Assembly (NCBI RefSeq): GCF_000442275.2
Contig: NZ_KE557314.1
Span: forward strand, 837,085-901,084
Reading direction: 5' to 3'
From: Litoreibacter arenae DSM 19593
Lineage (GTDB): Bacteria > Pseudomonadota > Alphaproteobacteria > Rhodobacterales > Rhodobacteraceae
Length of the DNA stretch: 64,000 bases
Part shown: piece by piece, positions 1 to 8,328 of the stretch
Layout: every line of letters starts with the position of its first letter
Numbering within the stretch: the stretch's first letter is position 1
Translations under genes and position numbers: made by a program
Notes under the pieces: generated by a model
Told to the model about the DNA's origin: nothing
The model's database searches: none
What the model saw: only the letters and a program-made list of their open reading frames with translations

Positions 1-581
1 GTGATGAAGGCAATGCCAACTGTGTTCTGAGCGCCGTAGATCAAGCGGCTGAGAATGTCGCGGCCGATTTGGTCGGTGCCAAGCGGGAATTCCGGGTTGC
101 CCCCCAGCGCCGGATCACCGCCCGCGACGATATTTGCATTCGCCAGAATCTCCTCCTGCCCGTAAGGCGCAATGAAGCCGGCGAAGATCGACACAATCGC
201 ATAGGCAATGATGATCATGACCCCAAACGCGGCTGTCAGCGGCATGGAGCGGAACAGCTTTTTGCTGCCCTCTGTCCCGACATTGCGGAAGATCGTCCGG
301 AACACCCACGCGGCGGCGGCAGCCATCAGCAGGCCCATCACGGCCCAGCGGAAGAAGATCACGCCAGCTTGCGGCACGCCGTCCACGTCCTTGGGTTGGA
401 AGAAATACCATAGCGAGAATATGATCGCGGCTGTCGCCAGCACGTACCCAAACGCAACGCCAAGCGGCATGTCGCGGAAATAGGGTTTGTTGTCGGTCGC
501 CTTCTGCGCGGCCGAACGGAAGCCCCACGCAATGGCGAGCATCACGAGCAAACCTCCGATGATCCAGATCAGGGCGGTCAT
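1..581 (-). CDS. Peptide-type ABC transporter permease (DppC/OppC-like), C-terminus cut by window edge
   Basis: Inner-membrane permease of a dipeptide/oligopeptide/nickel-type ABC importer, the usual partner of the DppB-type gene beside it. The first 193 codons are inside the window and the frame stays open to base 1. From about residue 108 it reads like a normal OppC start (FRSMPLTAAFG, first membrane segment, FAGFIAPYG, then PLGTDQIGRDILSR near 165-185). Before that lies an extra N-terminal part of about 100 residues with added hydrophobic segments (about 5-20, 42-60, 73-93), which appears to be a duplicate of residues 82-130. Start ATG at 581 overlaps the stop of the upstream permease gene (ATGA), so the two are probably translationally coupled. 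The substrate cannot be told; the binding protein and ATPase genes are outside the window. Confidence 0.9.
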   Translation of the reverse strand, partial: MTALIWIIGGLLVMLAIAWGFRSAAQKATDNKPYFRDMPLGVAFGYVLATAAIIFSLWYFFQPKDVDGVPQAGVIFFRWAVMGLLMAAAAAWVFRTIFRNVGTEGSKKLFRSMPLTAAFGVMIIIAYAIVSIFAGFIAPYGQEEILANANIVAGGDPALGGNPEFPLGTDQIGRDILSRLIYGAQNTVGIAFI

Positions 582-1576
582 TTCGGATGCCTCAGGCGCG
601 GGTTGGAGATGATCGACAGAATATCCGCCGTCAGGTTGAGCAGAATATAGACCGCCGCGAAGATCAGGCAGCAGGCTTGCACCACGGGGATGTCACGGAT
701 CTTGACGCTGTCCACGAACAACTGGCCGATGCCGGGATAGACGAAGACCACTTCGACCACGACGACGCCGGTAACCAGATAGGCGAGGTTCAATGCAACA
801 ACTGTGATGATCGGTGCCAGCGCATTCGGCAGGGCGTGGGTTACGATCACCCGCATGGGTGAAAGCCCCTTCAGCCGCGCCATTTCGATGTATGGCGAGG
901 CCAGCAGATTGATGATGGCGGCGCGCGTCATCCGCATCATCTGTGCGGTAACGGCCAGCGTCAGGGTCAATGCGGGCAGCATGGTTTTGTTCAGCCGGTC
1001 GCTGAATTCCATGCCCGGAAAGATGTTGGACAGGGACGGGAACACTGGGTTCAGCACCGCGAGAAACAGGATCAGAATATAGGCCAGAAAGAACTCGGGG
1101 CTGGAGATTGCGGATAAGGTCGACACGTTCATCGCCTTGTCGAAAGCCGTATTGCGATAAAGCGCGGTCAGAATGCCGAGCGTCACGGCCAGCGGCACGG
1201 AAATCGCGGCGCTGACACCTGCGAGGAAAAGCGTATTCTTCAAACGCGGCACGATCTGGTCCACCACGGTGACCACTTCGCCGCCTGTGCTTGCGCCGGT
1301 GAATGACTGGAACAAGGCCTGCGACATCGGGATGCCGAAATCCCCACGCAACACACCGGATAGCCAGCTGAAATACCGCGAGAGCGGGCTTTCATTCAGC
1401 CCGAGCTGTTCCCTGATTGCGTTCACCGCCTCTGCGGTTGCCCCTTGTCCAAGAATGGATTCCGCAAAATCTCCGGGCAGTGCGTTAACAGCTATGAATA
1501 TGATGATTGAAACCGCAAAGAGGGTGAGTAATCCCAACAGCAGCCGTTGTAAGATAATCCGTATGAGTCCAGCCAC
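578..1576 (-). CDS. Peptide-type ABC transporter permease (DppB/OppB-like)
   Basis: Inner-membrane permease pairing with the DppC-like gene it overlaps by 4 bases. It has the family layout: a first membrane helix after a short basic start (IIRILQRLLLG-like), a periplasmic segment with LPGDFAESILGQGATAE and REQLGL, then the BPD-type transmembrane domain with the EMARLKGLSPMRVIVTHALPNAL coupling region near residues 230-255 and a terminal ILNLTADILS segment. No ATG exists at the expected place. The frame is open upstream to 1729, but that would overlap the pip gene and adds residues unlike any permease. I chose GTG at 1576; GTG at 1588 is equally possible. About 332 residues, normal for the family. 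Confidence 0.88.
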   Translation of the reverse strand: MAGLIRIILQRLLLGLLTLFAVSIIIFIAVNALPGDFAESILGQGATAEAVNAIREQLGLNESPLSRYFSWLSGVLRGDFGIPMSQALFQSFTGASTGGEVVTVVDQIVPRLKNTLFLAGVSAAISVPLAVTLGILTALYRNTAFDKAMNVSTLSAISSPEFFLAYILILFLAVLNPVFPSLSNIFPGMEFSDRLNKTMLPALTLTLAVTAQMMRMTRAAIINLLASPYIEMARLKGLSPMRVIVTHALPNALAPIITVVALNLAYLVTGVVVVEVVFVYPGIGQLFVDSVKIRDIPVVQACCLIFAAVYILLNLTADILSIISNPRLRHPK

Positions 1577-1676
1577 AGGCTTGTGCACATCCCAGCAGTT
1601 TCCCAGAATGGATCGAGCGTAGCGGCTTCGCGCGATCTGTAAACCCGTAGCAGAAAAAATACGCGATTTTGGTGTC

Positions 1677-2666
1677 TTAGAGTCCCAATTCTGCGTGTCT
1701 GAATCGCATGCTGTCCATAATGCGCACAAGCTCGGCGGTTATGGAGGGCTCCGACAGCGCGTGGCCGGAGGCTTTGATCATCCGCAGATCGGCTTTTTCC
1801 CAACCATCGGCCAGCCGGTAGGCAGAGATAGGCGGACAGATCATGTCGTACCGTCCCTGCACAATTGTGGTGGGGATATGCTCGATCACATCGCGATTAG
1901 CGAGGATCTGGCCGTCGCTTTCGAGAAAGCCCTTGTTGATGAAATAGTGGTTTTCAAGCCGCGCGAAGGCCCTGGCGTAATCGGCTGGCGCGTTTCCGAC
2001 CTGATGCGTGACCGTCAGGGCGGCAAGCGCGTTTTCCCAGCCAGCCCAGGCCCGCGCAAATTTGGTCTCAAGCGGTATATCGCCGGAGAACAGACGCCGC
2101 TGGTAGGCGGCGATCATGTCGTGTTGTTCGTCTGTCGGCACAAGGTCGGCAAACTGTGACCACTGCTCGGGGAAGAACTTCCCCGCACCGCCGCCATAGA
2201 ACCAGTCCAACTCGGCCTGCGTCATCAGAAAAACGCCGCGCAAGACAAGTTGCGCCGCGCGGTCAGGATGGCTTTGCGCGTATAGCAGCGAAAGCGTGGC
2301 ACCCCAGCTGCCACCGAAAACGATCCACTTGTCGATGCTGAGGCGTTCGCGGATCAACTCTATATCGCGGATCAGGTGCCAAGTGGTGTTGGCCTCCACG
2401 CTGGCATGAGGGCGGGAACGCCCGCACCCGCGTTGGTCGAACAAGACGATGCGATAGGCTGACGGATCAAAATAGCGCCGCATCGCAGGCGAGCAGCCAC
2501 CGCCCGGCCCGCCGTGCAAAATCACGACCGGGATTCCGTTGGGGTTGCCGCATTGCTCCACATAGATCCGGTGACCGTCGCCCACGTCCAGCATCCGCTG
2601 GTCGAAGGGGTCAATCGGCGGGTAGAGATGCGCCACCGCGCGGTTTTGTCCTGACGATCTGTCCAT
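1677..2666 (-). CDS. pip: Prolyl aminopeptidase (proline iminopeptidase)
   Basis: Cytosolic serine peptidase of family S33 that removes N-terminal proline from peptides. The 329-residue alpha/beta-hydrolase shows the oxyanion motif HGGPGGG at 51-57, DQRGCGRS at 77-84, and the nucleophile elbow GGSWG with Ser120; a GRYDMICPP segment and an SGHAL segment near the C-terminus carry the likely catalytic Asp and His. Length and motif order are normal for the single-domain bacterial enzyme. It lies just upstream of the ABC permease genes on the same strand, so it may act on imported peptides, but there are about 100 bases between them and no direct evidence of co-transcription. It is divergent from ubiG. 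Confidence 0.93.
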   Translation of the reverse strand: MDRSSGQNRAVAHLYPPIDPFDQRMLDVGDGHRIYVEQCGNPNGIPVVILHGGPGGGCSPAMRRYFDPSAYRIVLFDQRGCGRSRPHASVEANTTWHLIRDIELIRERLSIDKWIVFGGSWGATLSLLYAQSHPDRAAQLVLRGVFLMTQAELDWFYGGGAGKFFPEQWSQFADLVPTDEQHDMIAAYQRRLFSGDIPLETKFARAWAGWENALAALTVTHQVGNAPADYARAFARLENHYFINKGFLESDGQILANRDVIEHIPTTIVQGRYDMICPPISAYRLADGWEKADLRMIKASGHALSEPSITAELVRIMDSMRFRHAELGL

Positions 2667-2726
2667 ACCGCCCTATATAGTCTGCCAAGCGCCGGGCACC
2701 ATGCCCGAAAATGACGAAATTCACAG

Positions 2727-3479
2727 ATGAGTTTGCACATGAACACCACCACAGTCGACCCTGCTGAAATCGCCAAGTTCGAGGCCATGGCCGCCGAGTG
2801 GTGGGATCTGAACGGCAAGTTCAAGCCGCTGCATATGCTCAACCCGTGCCGTCTGGACTATATCACCAACCAGATCGCTGCGGAGTTTGATCGCAATCTG
2901 GACGCGGAAGCGCCGTTCAAAGGTCTGCGTATCTTGGATATCGGATGCGGCGGCGGGCTGTTGTCGGAACCCATGGCGCGGTTGGGTGCTGATGTCGTCG
3001 GCGCGGATGCGGCGGCGGGCAACATCCCCGTGGCGCAGGTTCACGCGAAGCAGTCGGGGCTGGAGATCGACTATCGCCACACCACCGCCGAGGCGCTGGC
3101 CGAAGCGGGTGAGCAGTTCGACGTTGTCCTGAATATGGAAGTGGTCGAGCATGTCGCCGACCCGCTGGCCTATCTGACCGCCTGCCAACAGCTTTTGAAA
3201 CCCGGCGGGTTGATGGTGTGCTCCACCCTGAACCGGAACCCGAAAAGTTTCGTCATGGCAATTATCGGGGCCGAGCACATCATGCGCTGGCTACCCAAGG
3301 GCACGCATGAGTGGTCCAAGTTCATCACGCCGGACGAGCTTTTCGATCTCATCTCGAAAGCGGGCCTGAACCCCGTCGACCGCAAGGGCTTCGTGTTCAA
3401 CCCGATAGCGTGGAGTTGGTCCCTGTCGGATCGTGATCTGTCGGTAAACTACGTTATCGCAAGCGTGAAGCCCGCCTAG
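2727..3479 (+). CDS. ubiG: Ubiquinone biosynthesis O-methyltransferase UbiG
   Basis: SAM-dependent methyltransferase that carries out both O-methylations of the ubiquinone ring (2-polyprenyl-6-hydroxyphenol and 3-demethylubiquinol). Seen: the family N-terminal signature [19 protein letters not shown] (about 18-37), SAM motif I LDIGCGGG at 70-77, the acidic end of strand 2 (VGADAA), and NMEVVEHV. The C-terminal [10 protein letters not shown] and GFVFNPI segments are also typical of UbiG. 250 residues is usual. A second ATG at 2739 is an alternative start and neither has a strong ribosome binding site. Its 3' end overlaps the convergent MarR gene by 4 bases. Confidence 0.95.
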   Translation: MSLHMNTTTVDPAEIAKFEAMAAEWWDLNGKFKPLHMLNPCRLDYITNQIAAEFDRNLDAEAPFKGLRILDIGCGGGLLSEPMARLGADVVGADAAAGNIPVAQVHAKQSGLEIDYRHTTAEALAEAGEQFDVVLNMEVVEHVADPLAYLTACQQLLKPGGLMVCSTLNRNPKSFVMAIIGAEHIMRWLPKGTHEWSKFITPDELFDLISKAGLNPVDRKGFVFNPIAWSWSLSDRDLSVNYVIASVKPA

Positions 3480-3916
3480 TCTTCCGACAGCTGGCTCCGC
3501 AATGCGCGCAACACGGGGACCATATCACGGACCCGATCGCTGCCGACGCGGTCGATGATGCCTAGGATCATCGGGGCAATCGAATCCAGCGCTGCATCTC
3601 TGGCGCGTCGGCCCGAAGGACTGATGACCACCTGCTTGCGCCGCGCGTCGTCCCAGTCGGGGGAGACGTGAATATGTCCGGCCCATTCCAGCTTTGACAG
3701 CGTGTTGCTCAACGCCCCACGCGTCAGGGCGAAACTCTTGGCAAGTTGCGCTGGGGTGCGCGGCTCGCTCAACTGATACAGGTGGTTGAGCAGCGTGAAA
3801 TGCGACAGCTCCATCCCCTTGGGCAGTGCCTTGCTCAGCTTGTTGCGGGCAAGCTGGTCGGCCATGAACAGCTCGCTAAACAGCGAAATGGCGAGGGAAT
3901 TTCGAGCATCTGCCAT
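3476..3916 (-). CDS. MarR-family transcriptional regulator
   Basis: Predicted dimeric winged-helix DNA-binding protein of 146 residues. The MarR fold is recognisable: an N-terminal helix for dimerisation, the recognition region [19 protein letters not shown] followed by [11 protein letters not shown] (about 55-85), and the wing [17 protein letters not shown] (about 91-107). It sits 3 bases downstream of the nitrilase-like gene on the same strand, so it is probably translated from the ComF-glutaredoxin-nitrilase transcript. The effector and targets are unknown. It ends in a 4-base overlap with ubiG from the opposite strand. Confidence 0.9.
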   Translation of the reverse strand: MADARNSLAISLFSELFMADQLARNKLSKALPKGMELSHFTLLNHLYQLSEPRTPAQLAKSFALTRGALSNTLSKLEWAGHIHVSPDWDDARRKQVVISPSGRRARDAALDSIAPMILGIIDRVGSDRVRDMVPVLRALRSQLSED

Positions 3917-3919
3917 AAA

Positions 3920-4747
3920 TCAAAGCGTATAGGGACGGTCATGGGTCAGGGAAGGCACACGCTGTCGCGCCCTCGCAACGTCGCCCAAGTCGATATCGGT
4001 GCAAACCATACCGGGATCGGTCCCTGCGTCCAGAATTACTTCGCCCCACGGGCTGACAACGAGGGAATGACCATGTGTGGAACGTGATTTTCCCTTGGTC
4101 GCCTTATGCTCGCCAGTTTGCGCGGGTGCGATAACGAAACAGCCGGTCTCAATCGCGCGGGCGCGCAACAGGCTTTCCCAATGCGCGGGCCCTGTGACGG
4201 GTGAAAAGGCGGCGGGAACGGTGATGATCTGCGCACCGGCCTGCGCCAGATCACGGTAGAGCTTCGGAAACCGCATGTCGTAGCAGATCGTCAAACCGAC
4301 CTTGGCAAATCCGGCATCTGCAACCACTGCACGGTCACCGGGACGGTAGCCCGCGCTTTCGCGGTAGCTTTCGCTTTCGGAAATCTGCACGTCGAACATG
4401 TGGATCTTATCGTACAAAGCCGCGATGTCGCCCTGTGGGTCAACCAAGAAACTACGGTTGGCAAAACGCCCGTCTGGATCGTCCGTTTTCAGACCAAGCG
4501 AGCCGATCAGCAGCCAGATGCTATGCTTGGCTGCCGCGTCCCGCAGCGCGGCTAAAGTCGGATCTTCGTCCTGATGGGACAGGACATTCATCTGTTGACT
4601 GCGGCTGGTGGAGACGCAGTTTGTCACCTCCGGCGTCAACACGAATTCCGCCCCGTCGGCCACCGCCTCGTCGACCAGCTTCAACGTTACAGGCAGGTTG
4701 GCGGCGGGATCGTCGCACGCGTTGAGTTGGAGGAGAGCAATTCTCAT
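3920..4747 (-). CDS. Carbon-nitrogen hydrolase (Nit1/Nit2-like omega-amidase family)
   Basis: Cytosolic amidase of the nitrilase superfamily, 275 residues. The catalytic triad is visible: Glu40 (FVLTPEVTN), Lys114 (LYDKIHMFDV) and Cys155 (GLTICYDMRFP). The closest named group is the Nit1/Nit2 branch, whose members hydrolyse deaminated glutathione or alpha-ketoglutaramate; YDKIHMFDV and CYDMRFP are typical of it. The substrate assignment is inference. Its start overlaps the stop of the glutaredoxin gene (ATGA), which fits a link to glutathione metabolism. The same order (comF, grx, nit) is familiar in Alphaproteobacteria. Confidence 0.9.
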   Translation of the reverse strand: MRIALLQLNACDDPAANLPVTLKLVDEAVADGAEFVLTPEVTNCVSTSRSQQMNVLSHQDEDPTLAALRDAAAKHSIWLLIGSLGLKTDDPDGRFANRSFLVDPQGDIAALYDKIHMFDVQISESESYRESAGYRPGDRAVVADAGFAKVGLTICYDMRFPKLYRDLAQAGAQIITVPAAFSPVTGPAHWESLLRARAIETGCFVIAPAQTGEHKATKGKSRSTHGHSLVVSPWGEVILDAGTDPGMVCTDIDLGDVARARQRVPSLTHDRPYTL

Positions 4748-4998
4748 GCAAGCAAGTTGTCGAGCTTTCCGGCCCGTTCAAGTGCGCTGAGGTCATCATA
4801 TCCGCCGACATGCTCCCCTTTTATGAAAATCTGGGGCACAGTCCTGCGCCCATTCGCGCGTTGGATCATCTCGGTCTTTTTGTCGGGGTTCCTCCCCACG
4901 TCGGTCTCGGCAAATGAAGCACCCTTCTGGGTCAGGAGCCGTTTGGCTGCATGGCAGTAACGACAAGTGGAAGTGGTGTAGATTTCGATTTGTGCCAT
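4744..4998 (-). CDS. grxC: Glutaredoxin 3 (GrxC type) with unusual CRYC active site
   Basis: Small thiol-disulfide oxidoreductase, 84 residues, reduced by glutathione and acting on cytosolic protein disulfides. The thioredoxin fold is complete: EIYTTSTCRYCHAAKRLL with the redox pair Cys12/Cys15, the cis-proline TVPQIFI and the glutathione-binding GGYDDL. The residue after the first cysteine is Arg (codon CGT at 4960-4962) instead of the usual Pro of CPYC. It is followed directly by the nitrilase-like gene with a 4-base overlap and lies 37 bases after ComF on the same strand. Confidence 0.93.
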   Translation of the reverse strand: MAQIEIYTTSTCRYCHAAKRLLTQKGASFAETDVGRNPDKKTEMIQRANGRRTVPQIFIKGEHVGGYDDLSALERAGKLDNLLA

Positions 4999-5035
4999 CT
5001 GGTCGTGTCCTTGGTCATGCTGTGTTGGCGCTTAT

Positions 5036-5755
5036 CTAGTCGTCTTTCGCCACCCGCGCTAGGACCAGAACGTCAACTTGCCGTGCGCCCGCCGAAATAC
5101 AGGCCTCAGTGCAAGCAGCCAAAGTTGCGCCGGAGGTCATGACATCGTCGATCAGCAACACAGGCCGGTCCTGTAACAAGAGCGCCCGTTTTGGATGCGG
5201 AAGAATTGCGCCATCCAATGCGGCAAAACGGGTATCGCGGGATTTGCCGTCCAGAACCTCCGTCGCTTTCGGGCGATGCAGCGCGTCGGGCAGATATGTC
5301 AGCCCCAACCGCTGCGATACAATTTTGGCCATCAGCGCTGACTGGTTGTATCGCCGCTTGAGTTGCCTAAGCCAATGTAACGGGACCGGCACGACGAGCG
5401 CGTCTGACGCAACCGGCGGCGCGACACGGGCCATCCAATGCGCCGCCGGTCGCGCCAGATCGGTGCGGTCGCCATGCTTCAGCCGCAGCACCATTTGCCG
5501 ACCTTTGCCGCGATACATCATCGCAGCGGCCCCCCGATGCCAAGGCCGCGCGATGGTCATGCAGTCATCGCATTGCACGTCCGCCAAGCGATCCTCGCCC
5601 GGCAACGGCACGCCGCAGGTGCGGCATGTCAGCCCGTGAATGAAATGCGTTTCCCGCCAGCATTCGCCACATAGTGACAGGTCGTCCTCCACCGCCGCGC
5701 CGCAGGTGAGACATTGTGACGGGTAGATCATCCGGAGCGCGGATTGCAATTTCAT
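5036..5755 (-). CDS. comF: ComF family protein (zinc ribbon plus phosphoribosyltransferase domain)
   Basis: 239-residue ComF homologue, a cytosolic protein tied to DNA uptake in naturally competent bacteria and, in Rhodobacterales, to uptake of gene-transfer-agent DNA. N-terminal cysteine pairs C15/C18, C29/C32, C44/C47 and C62/C65 form a zinc-ribbon region. The C-terminal half is a PRTase-like fold with the PRPP-loop signature VLLIDDVMTSGATLAAC near 195-212. It is the first gene of a minus-strand run with glutaredoxin, nitrilase and MarR, and is divergent from the methyltransferase at 5799. I see no TTAA-N7-TTAA site in its 43-base upstream gap. Confidence 0.92.
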   Translation of the reverse strand: MKLQSALRMIYPSQCLTCGAAVEDDLSLCGECWRETHFIHGLTCRTCGVPLPGEDRLADVQCDDCMTIARPWHRGAAAMMYRGKGRQMVLRLKHGDRTDLARPAAHWMARVAPPVASDALVVPVPLHWLRQLKRRYNQSALMAKIVSQRLGLTYLPDALHRPKATEVLDGKSRDTRFAALDGAILPHPKRALLLQDRPVLLIDDVMTSGATLAACTEACISAGARQVDVLVLARVAKDD

Positions 5756-5798
5756 AACATTCCTCTAAGTAGCGGCGTCTGAGCCCAAGGAGTTTCAA

Positions 5799-6656
5799 GT
5801 GTCCCAACCGCGCCCTCTGACAGATCGCGCCGCCCTGTTGCGCAATCGCGCACGAGCCGAGCGACAGGGTGCCGTAACGTTCCTGCACGAGGAGGCGCTG
5901 TTCGAGGTTCAGGAAAGGCTGATCGACGTTAACAGGACGTTTACGTCGCCTGCGATTGTCACCGGTCATGCGGGTTTTTGGAGCGATGCCTTTCCGAACG
6001 CGAAAGTCGTGCCGGATGACGACACGCTTGCGCTGGAGGGCGGCGCGCATGATCTGGTGATCCACGCCATGTGCTTGCACTGGGCGAATGATCCCGTCGG
6101 CCAGCTTGTGCAAAGCCGCCGCGCGTTGAAGCCGGACGGGCTGTTGCTGGTCGCGGCGCTGGGTGGGCAAACCCTGTTCGAGCTGCGCGCCGCCCTGTCC
6201 GAAGCCGAAGTTTCGCTCACAGGGGGCCTTGCCCCCCGTGTGGCACCCATGGGCGAAATCCGCGATCTTGGTGGCCTGCTGCAACGCGCAGGCCTTGCCT
6301 TGCCGGTCGCAGACAGCGCGAAGCGCACGGTTTCCTATGGGTCGCCGCTGAACTTGCTTCGGGACCTACGCGCGATGGGCGAAGGTAACGCCTTGACGGA
6401 CCGGCAAAAAACCACGCCGTCGCGTGATCTGTTCGCGCGAATGGAGCGTATTTATTCTGACCACCACGCTTCCGGCCCTGATCGGGTGTCCGCGACGTTC
6501 GAGATGATCTTCCTGACGGGCTGGGCGCCTTCCGAGACCCAGCAAAAGCCGCTGCAACCGGGATCGGCGAAAACGCGACTTGCGGATTTCCTGAACACGG
6601 CAGAGTTGGGGCCGGATGCAAAACCCGTTAAGGGGAACGAGGATAACGAGAGATGA
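5799..6656 (+). CDS. BioC/NDUFAF5-like SAM-dependent methyltransferase
   Basis: Class I methyltransferase of 285 residues. The N-terminal stretch LRNRARAERQGAVTFLHEEA and the order of segments (VTGHAGFWSD, DLVIHAMCLHWANDPVGQL, RRALKPDGLLLVAALGG) match the BioC/NDUFAF5 group found in alphaproteobacteria and mitochondria. Motif I is degenerate (no GxGxG; here GHAGFW), so SAM binding or activity may be altered, as in other members of this group. Eukaryotic NDUFAF5 hydroxylates an arginine of complex I; a similar role here is only a guess. Start is GTG at 5799 with AAGGAG at 5787-5792. The stop overlaps the ferrochelatase start (ATGA). Confidence 0.82.
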   Translation: MSQPRPLTDRAALLRNRARAERQGAVTFLHEEALFEVQERLIDVNRTFTSPAIVTGHAGFWSDAFPNAKVVPDDDTLALEGGAHDLVIHAMCLHWANDPVGQLVQSRRALKPDGLLLVAALGGQTLFELRAALSEAEVSLTGGLAPRVAPMGEIRDLGGLLQRAGLALPVADSAKRTVSYGSPLNLLRDLRAMGEGNALTDRQKTTPSRDLFARMERIYSDHHASGPDRVSATFEMIFLTGWAPSETQQKPLQPGSAKTRLADFLNTAELGPDAKPVKGNEDNER

Positions 6657-7702
6657 ATATGATGAACCCGACACCCCTGCCACATGCGGGCGCAGACCAT
6701 CCCAAAGTAAAGTTCGGTAAAGTGGGCATTCTGCTTGCGAACCTCGGCACGCCGGACAACTACACCTATTGGCCGATGCGCCGCTACCTGAACGAATTTC
6801 TGTCGGACAAGCGGGTTGTGGATATCGCATCGTGGAAGTGGCAGCCCCTGTTGCAGCTCATCATCCTGAGCAAGCGGCCCTTCGCATCCGGCGCGGCCTA
6901 CAAGAGCATCTGGAACCACGATAAGGGTGAAAGCCCATTGCTGACGATCACCAAGGAGCAGACCGCCGCCATCGCGGAGTTGGTAAAGGCCAAATATGGC
7001 GACAAGGTCGAGGTCGATTTCTGCATGCGCTACGGCAACCCGTCGACCAAGTCGAAGGTCAAGGAGCTGATCGCCAAGGGCTGCGACAAGATCGTGTTCT
7101 TCCCGCTTTACCCCCATTACGCGGGCGCGACCTCTGCTACCGCGAACGACCAGTTCTTCCGCGCTTTGATGGAAGAGAAATGGCAACCCTCGTCGCGCAC
7201 GGTGCCTGCCTATTTCGAGCATCCCGCCTATATCGACGCGCTCGCCCAGTCGGTCGAGCGGGCCTATGAGGGGATCGAGCGCCCAGATATCCTGGTCTGC
7301 TCCTATCACGGGATGCCGATTCGTTATCTGATGGAGGGTGATCCCTATCACTGCCAATGCCAAAAAACGACCCGGCTGCTGAAAGAGCGTCTGGGGTGGG
7401 CCGACACGGATATAACGACGACGTTCCAGTCGGTGTTTGGTCGTGAGGAATGGCTAAAGCCCTACACCGTCGAAGAGGTCGCGCGATTGGCTGAGGCCGG
7501 AAAGAAAAAGATCGCCGTCATCGCACCGGCTTTCTCAGCCGACTGCATCGAAACGCTGGAAGAGATCAACGAAGAGATCAAGGAAAGCTTCGAGGAAGCG
7601 GGCGGCGAGCAGTTCACCTACATCCCATGCCTCAACGACGAACCAGCGCATGTGGATGCGCTGTCGCAGATCATTGACGACAATTTGAAGGGTTGGCTCT
7701 AG
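6653..7702 (+). CDS. hemH: Ferrochelatase
   Basis: Last enzyme of protoheme synthesis; inserts Fe2+ into protoporphyrin IX. 349 residues. Family marks: LLANLGTPDN near 27-36, HDKGESPL at 89-96, FFPLYPHYAGAT at 149-160, the catalytic SYHGMP with His219, and FSADCIETLEEI with the conserved Glu pair near 300-304. Four cysteines, C234 and C236 (YHCQCQKTT), C298 and C326, are placed in the C-terminal half where [2Fe-2S] ferrochelatases carry ligands; cluster binding is inference. It overlaps the methyltransferase by 4 bases and its stop overlaps the small convergent gene by 4 bases. No iron control box is visible, since it is internal to a transcript. Confidence 0.95.
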   Translation: MNMMNPTPLPHAGADHPKVKFGKVGILLANLGTPDNYTYWPMRRYLNEFLSDKRVVDIASWKWQPLLQLIILSKRPFASGAAYKSIWNHDKGESPLLTITKEQTAAIAELVKAKYGDKVEVDFCMRYGNPSTKSKVKELIAKGCDKIVFFPLYPHYAGATSATANDQFFRALMEEKWQPSSRTVPAYFEHPAYIDALAQSVERAYEGIERPDILVCSYHGMPIRYLMEGDPYHCQCQKTTRLLKERLGWADTDITTTFQSVFGREEWLKPYTVEEVARLAEAGKKKIAVIAPAFSADCIETLEEINEEIKESFEEAGGEQFTYIPCLNDEPAHVDALSQIIDDNLKGWL

Positions 7703-7836
7703 TTCGGGTCTGTGGCGACCGGGCGTCCGTCAAAGATCCGGTCGTCGACCTTGACGCGCACTAGGCCGTTTTCCAGCGCTTTCACGAAAATGCCCTGAAT
7801 AGAGACGCAGCTACCGATCATCACGGTTTTCAGCAT
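7699..7836 (-). CDS. Small protein of unknown function, 45 residues
   Basis: The frame is open from 7920, but the likely start is ATG at 7836, preceded by GGGGGAAG at good spacing; it begins MLKTVMIGSC. The product has an N-terminal hydrophobic stretch (VMIGSCVSIQGIFV) followed by a beta-like, charged part (LVRVKVDDRIFDGRPV). It resembles short conserved proteins I associate with Rhodobacteraceae, but I cannot name a family. No clear signal peptide. It converges on hemH with a 4-base overlap. Confidence 0.6.
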   Translation of the reverse strand: MLKTVMIGSCVSIQGIFVKALENGLVRVKVDDRIFDGRPVATDPN

Positions 7837-7929
7837 ATCAACTTCCCCCAAAGTTCTTGAGCGAATAGTGCGCAGCTTTTCCCGATTTGCCAACAGAAAT
7901 TTGTATTCAAGTTGACGCAAGGTCTAAGC

Positions 7930-8328
7930 CTAGAGCCAGTCGCGTAAAATCGGGATCAGCGGGATGTCCGCAGGCGGCATAGGGTAGTTTCGCAGCGCGT
8001 TGGGCCGCGCCCATGCCAGCTTTTGGCCCTCTTGCGGCTGCGGAATGCCCTGCCACTTGCGGCAGGCGAACAGCGGCATGAGCAGGTGGAAATCCTCATA
8101 GCTGTGGCTGGCGAAAGTCAGGGGGGCAAGGCAACTTTGCCATGTGTCGATCCCCAGCTCCTCCTTCAACTCGCGGATAAGCGCGTGCTCCGGCGTCTCG
8201 CCCGGCTCGACCTTGCCGCCGGGAAACTCCCAAAGGCCGGCCATCGACTTGCCCTCGGGCCGTTGCGCCAGAAGTACGCGGCCGTCAGCGTCAATCAGCG
8301 CGACGGCCGACACTAGGACCGTTTTCAC
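7930..8328 (-). CDS. mutT: MutT-type Nudix hydrolase (8-oxo-dGTP diphosphatase)
   Basis: 132-residue Nudix protein that would clear 8-oxo-dGTP from the nucleotide pool and prevent A:T to C:G mutations. The complete Nudix box is visible from Gly38 to Ile60 (GGKVEPGE, then REL and EELGI with Glu53, Glu56 and Glu57). The preceding AQRPEGKSMAGLWEFPGG and the C-terminal FACRKWQG and LAWARPNAL segments are characteristic of MutT itself. The start overlaps the argJ stop by 4 bases, so it is the distal gene of an argJ-mutT unit. Confidence 0.92.
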   Translation of the reverse strand: MKTVLVSAVALIDADGRVLLAQRPEGKSMAGLWEFPGGKVEPGETPEHALIRELKEELGIDTWQSCLAPLTFASHSYEDFHLLMPLFACRKWQGIPQPQEGQKLAWARPNALRNYPMPPADIPLIPILRDWL

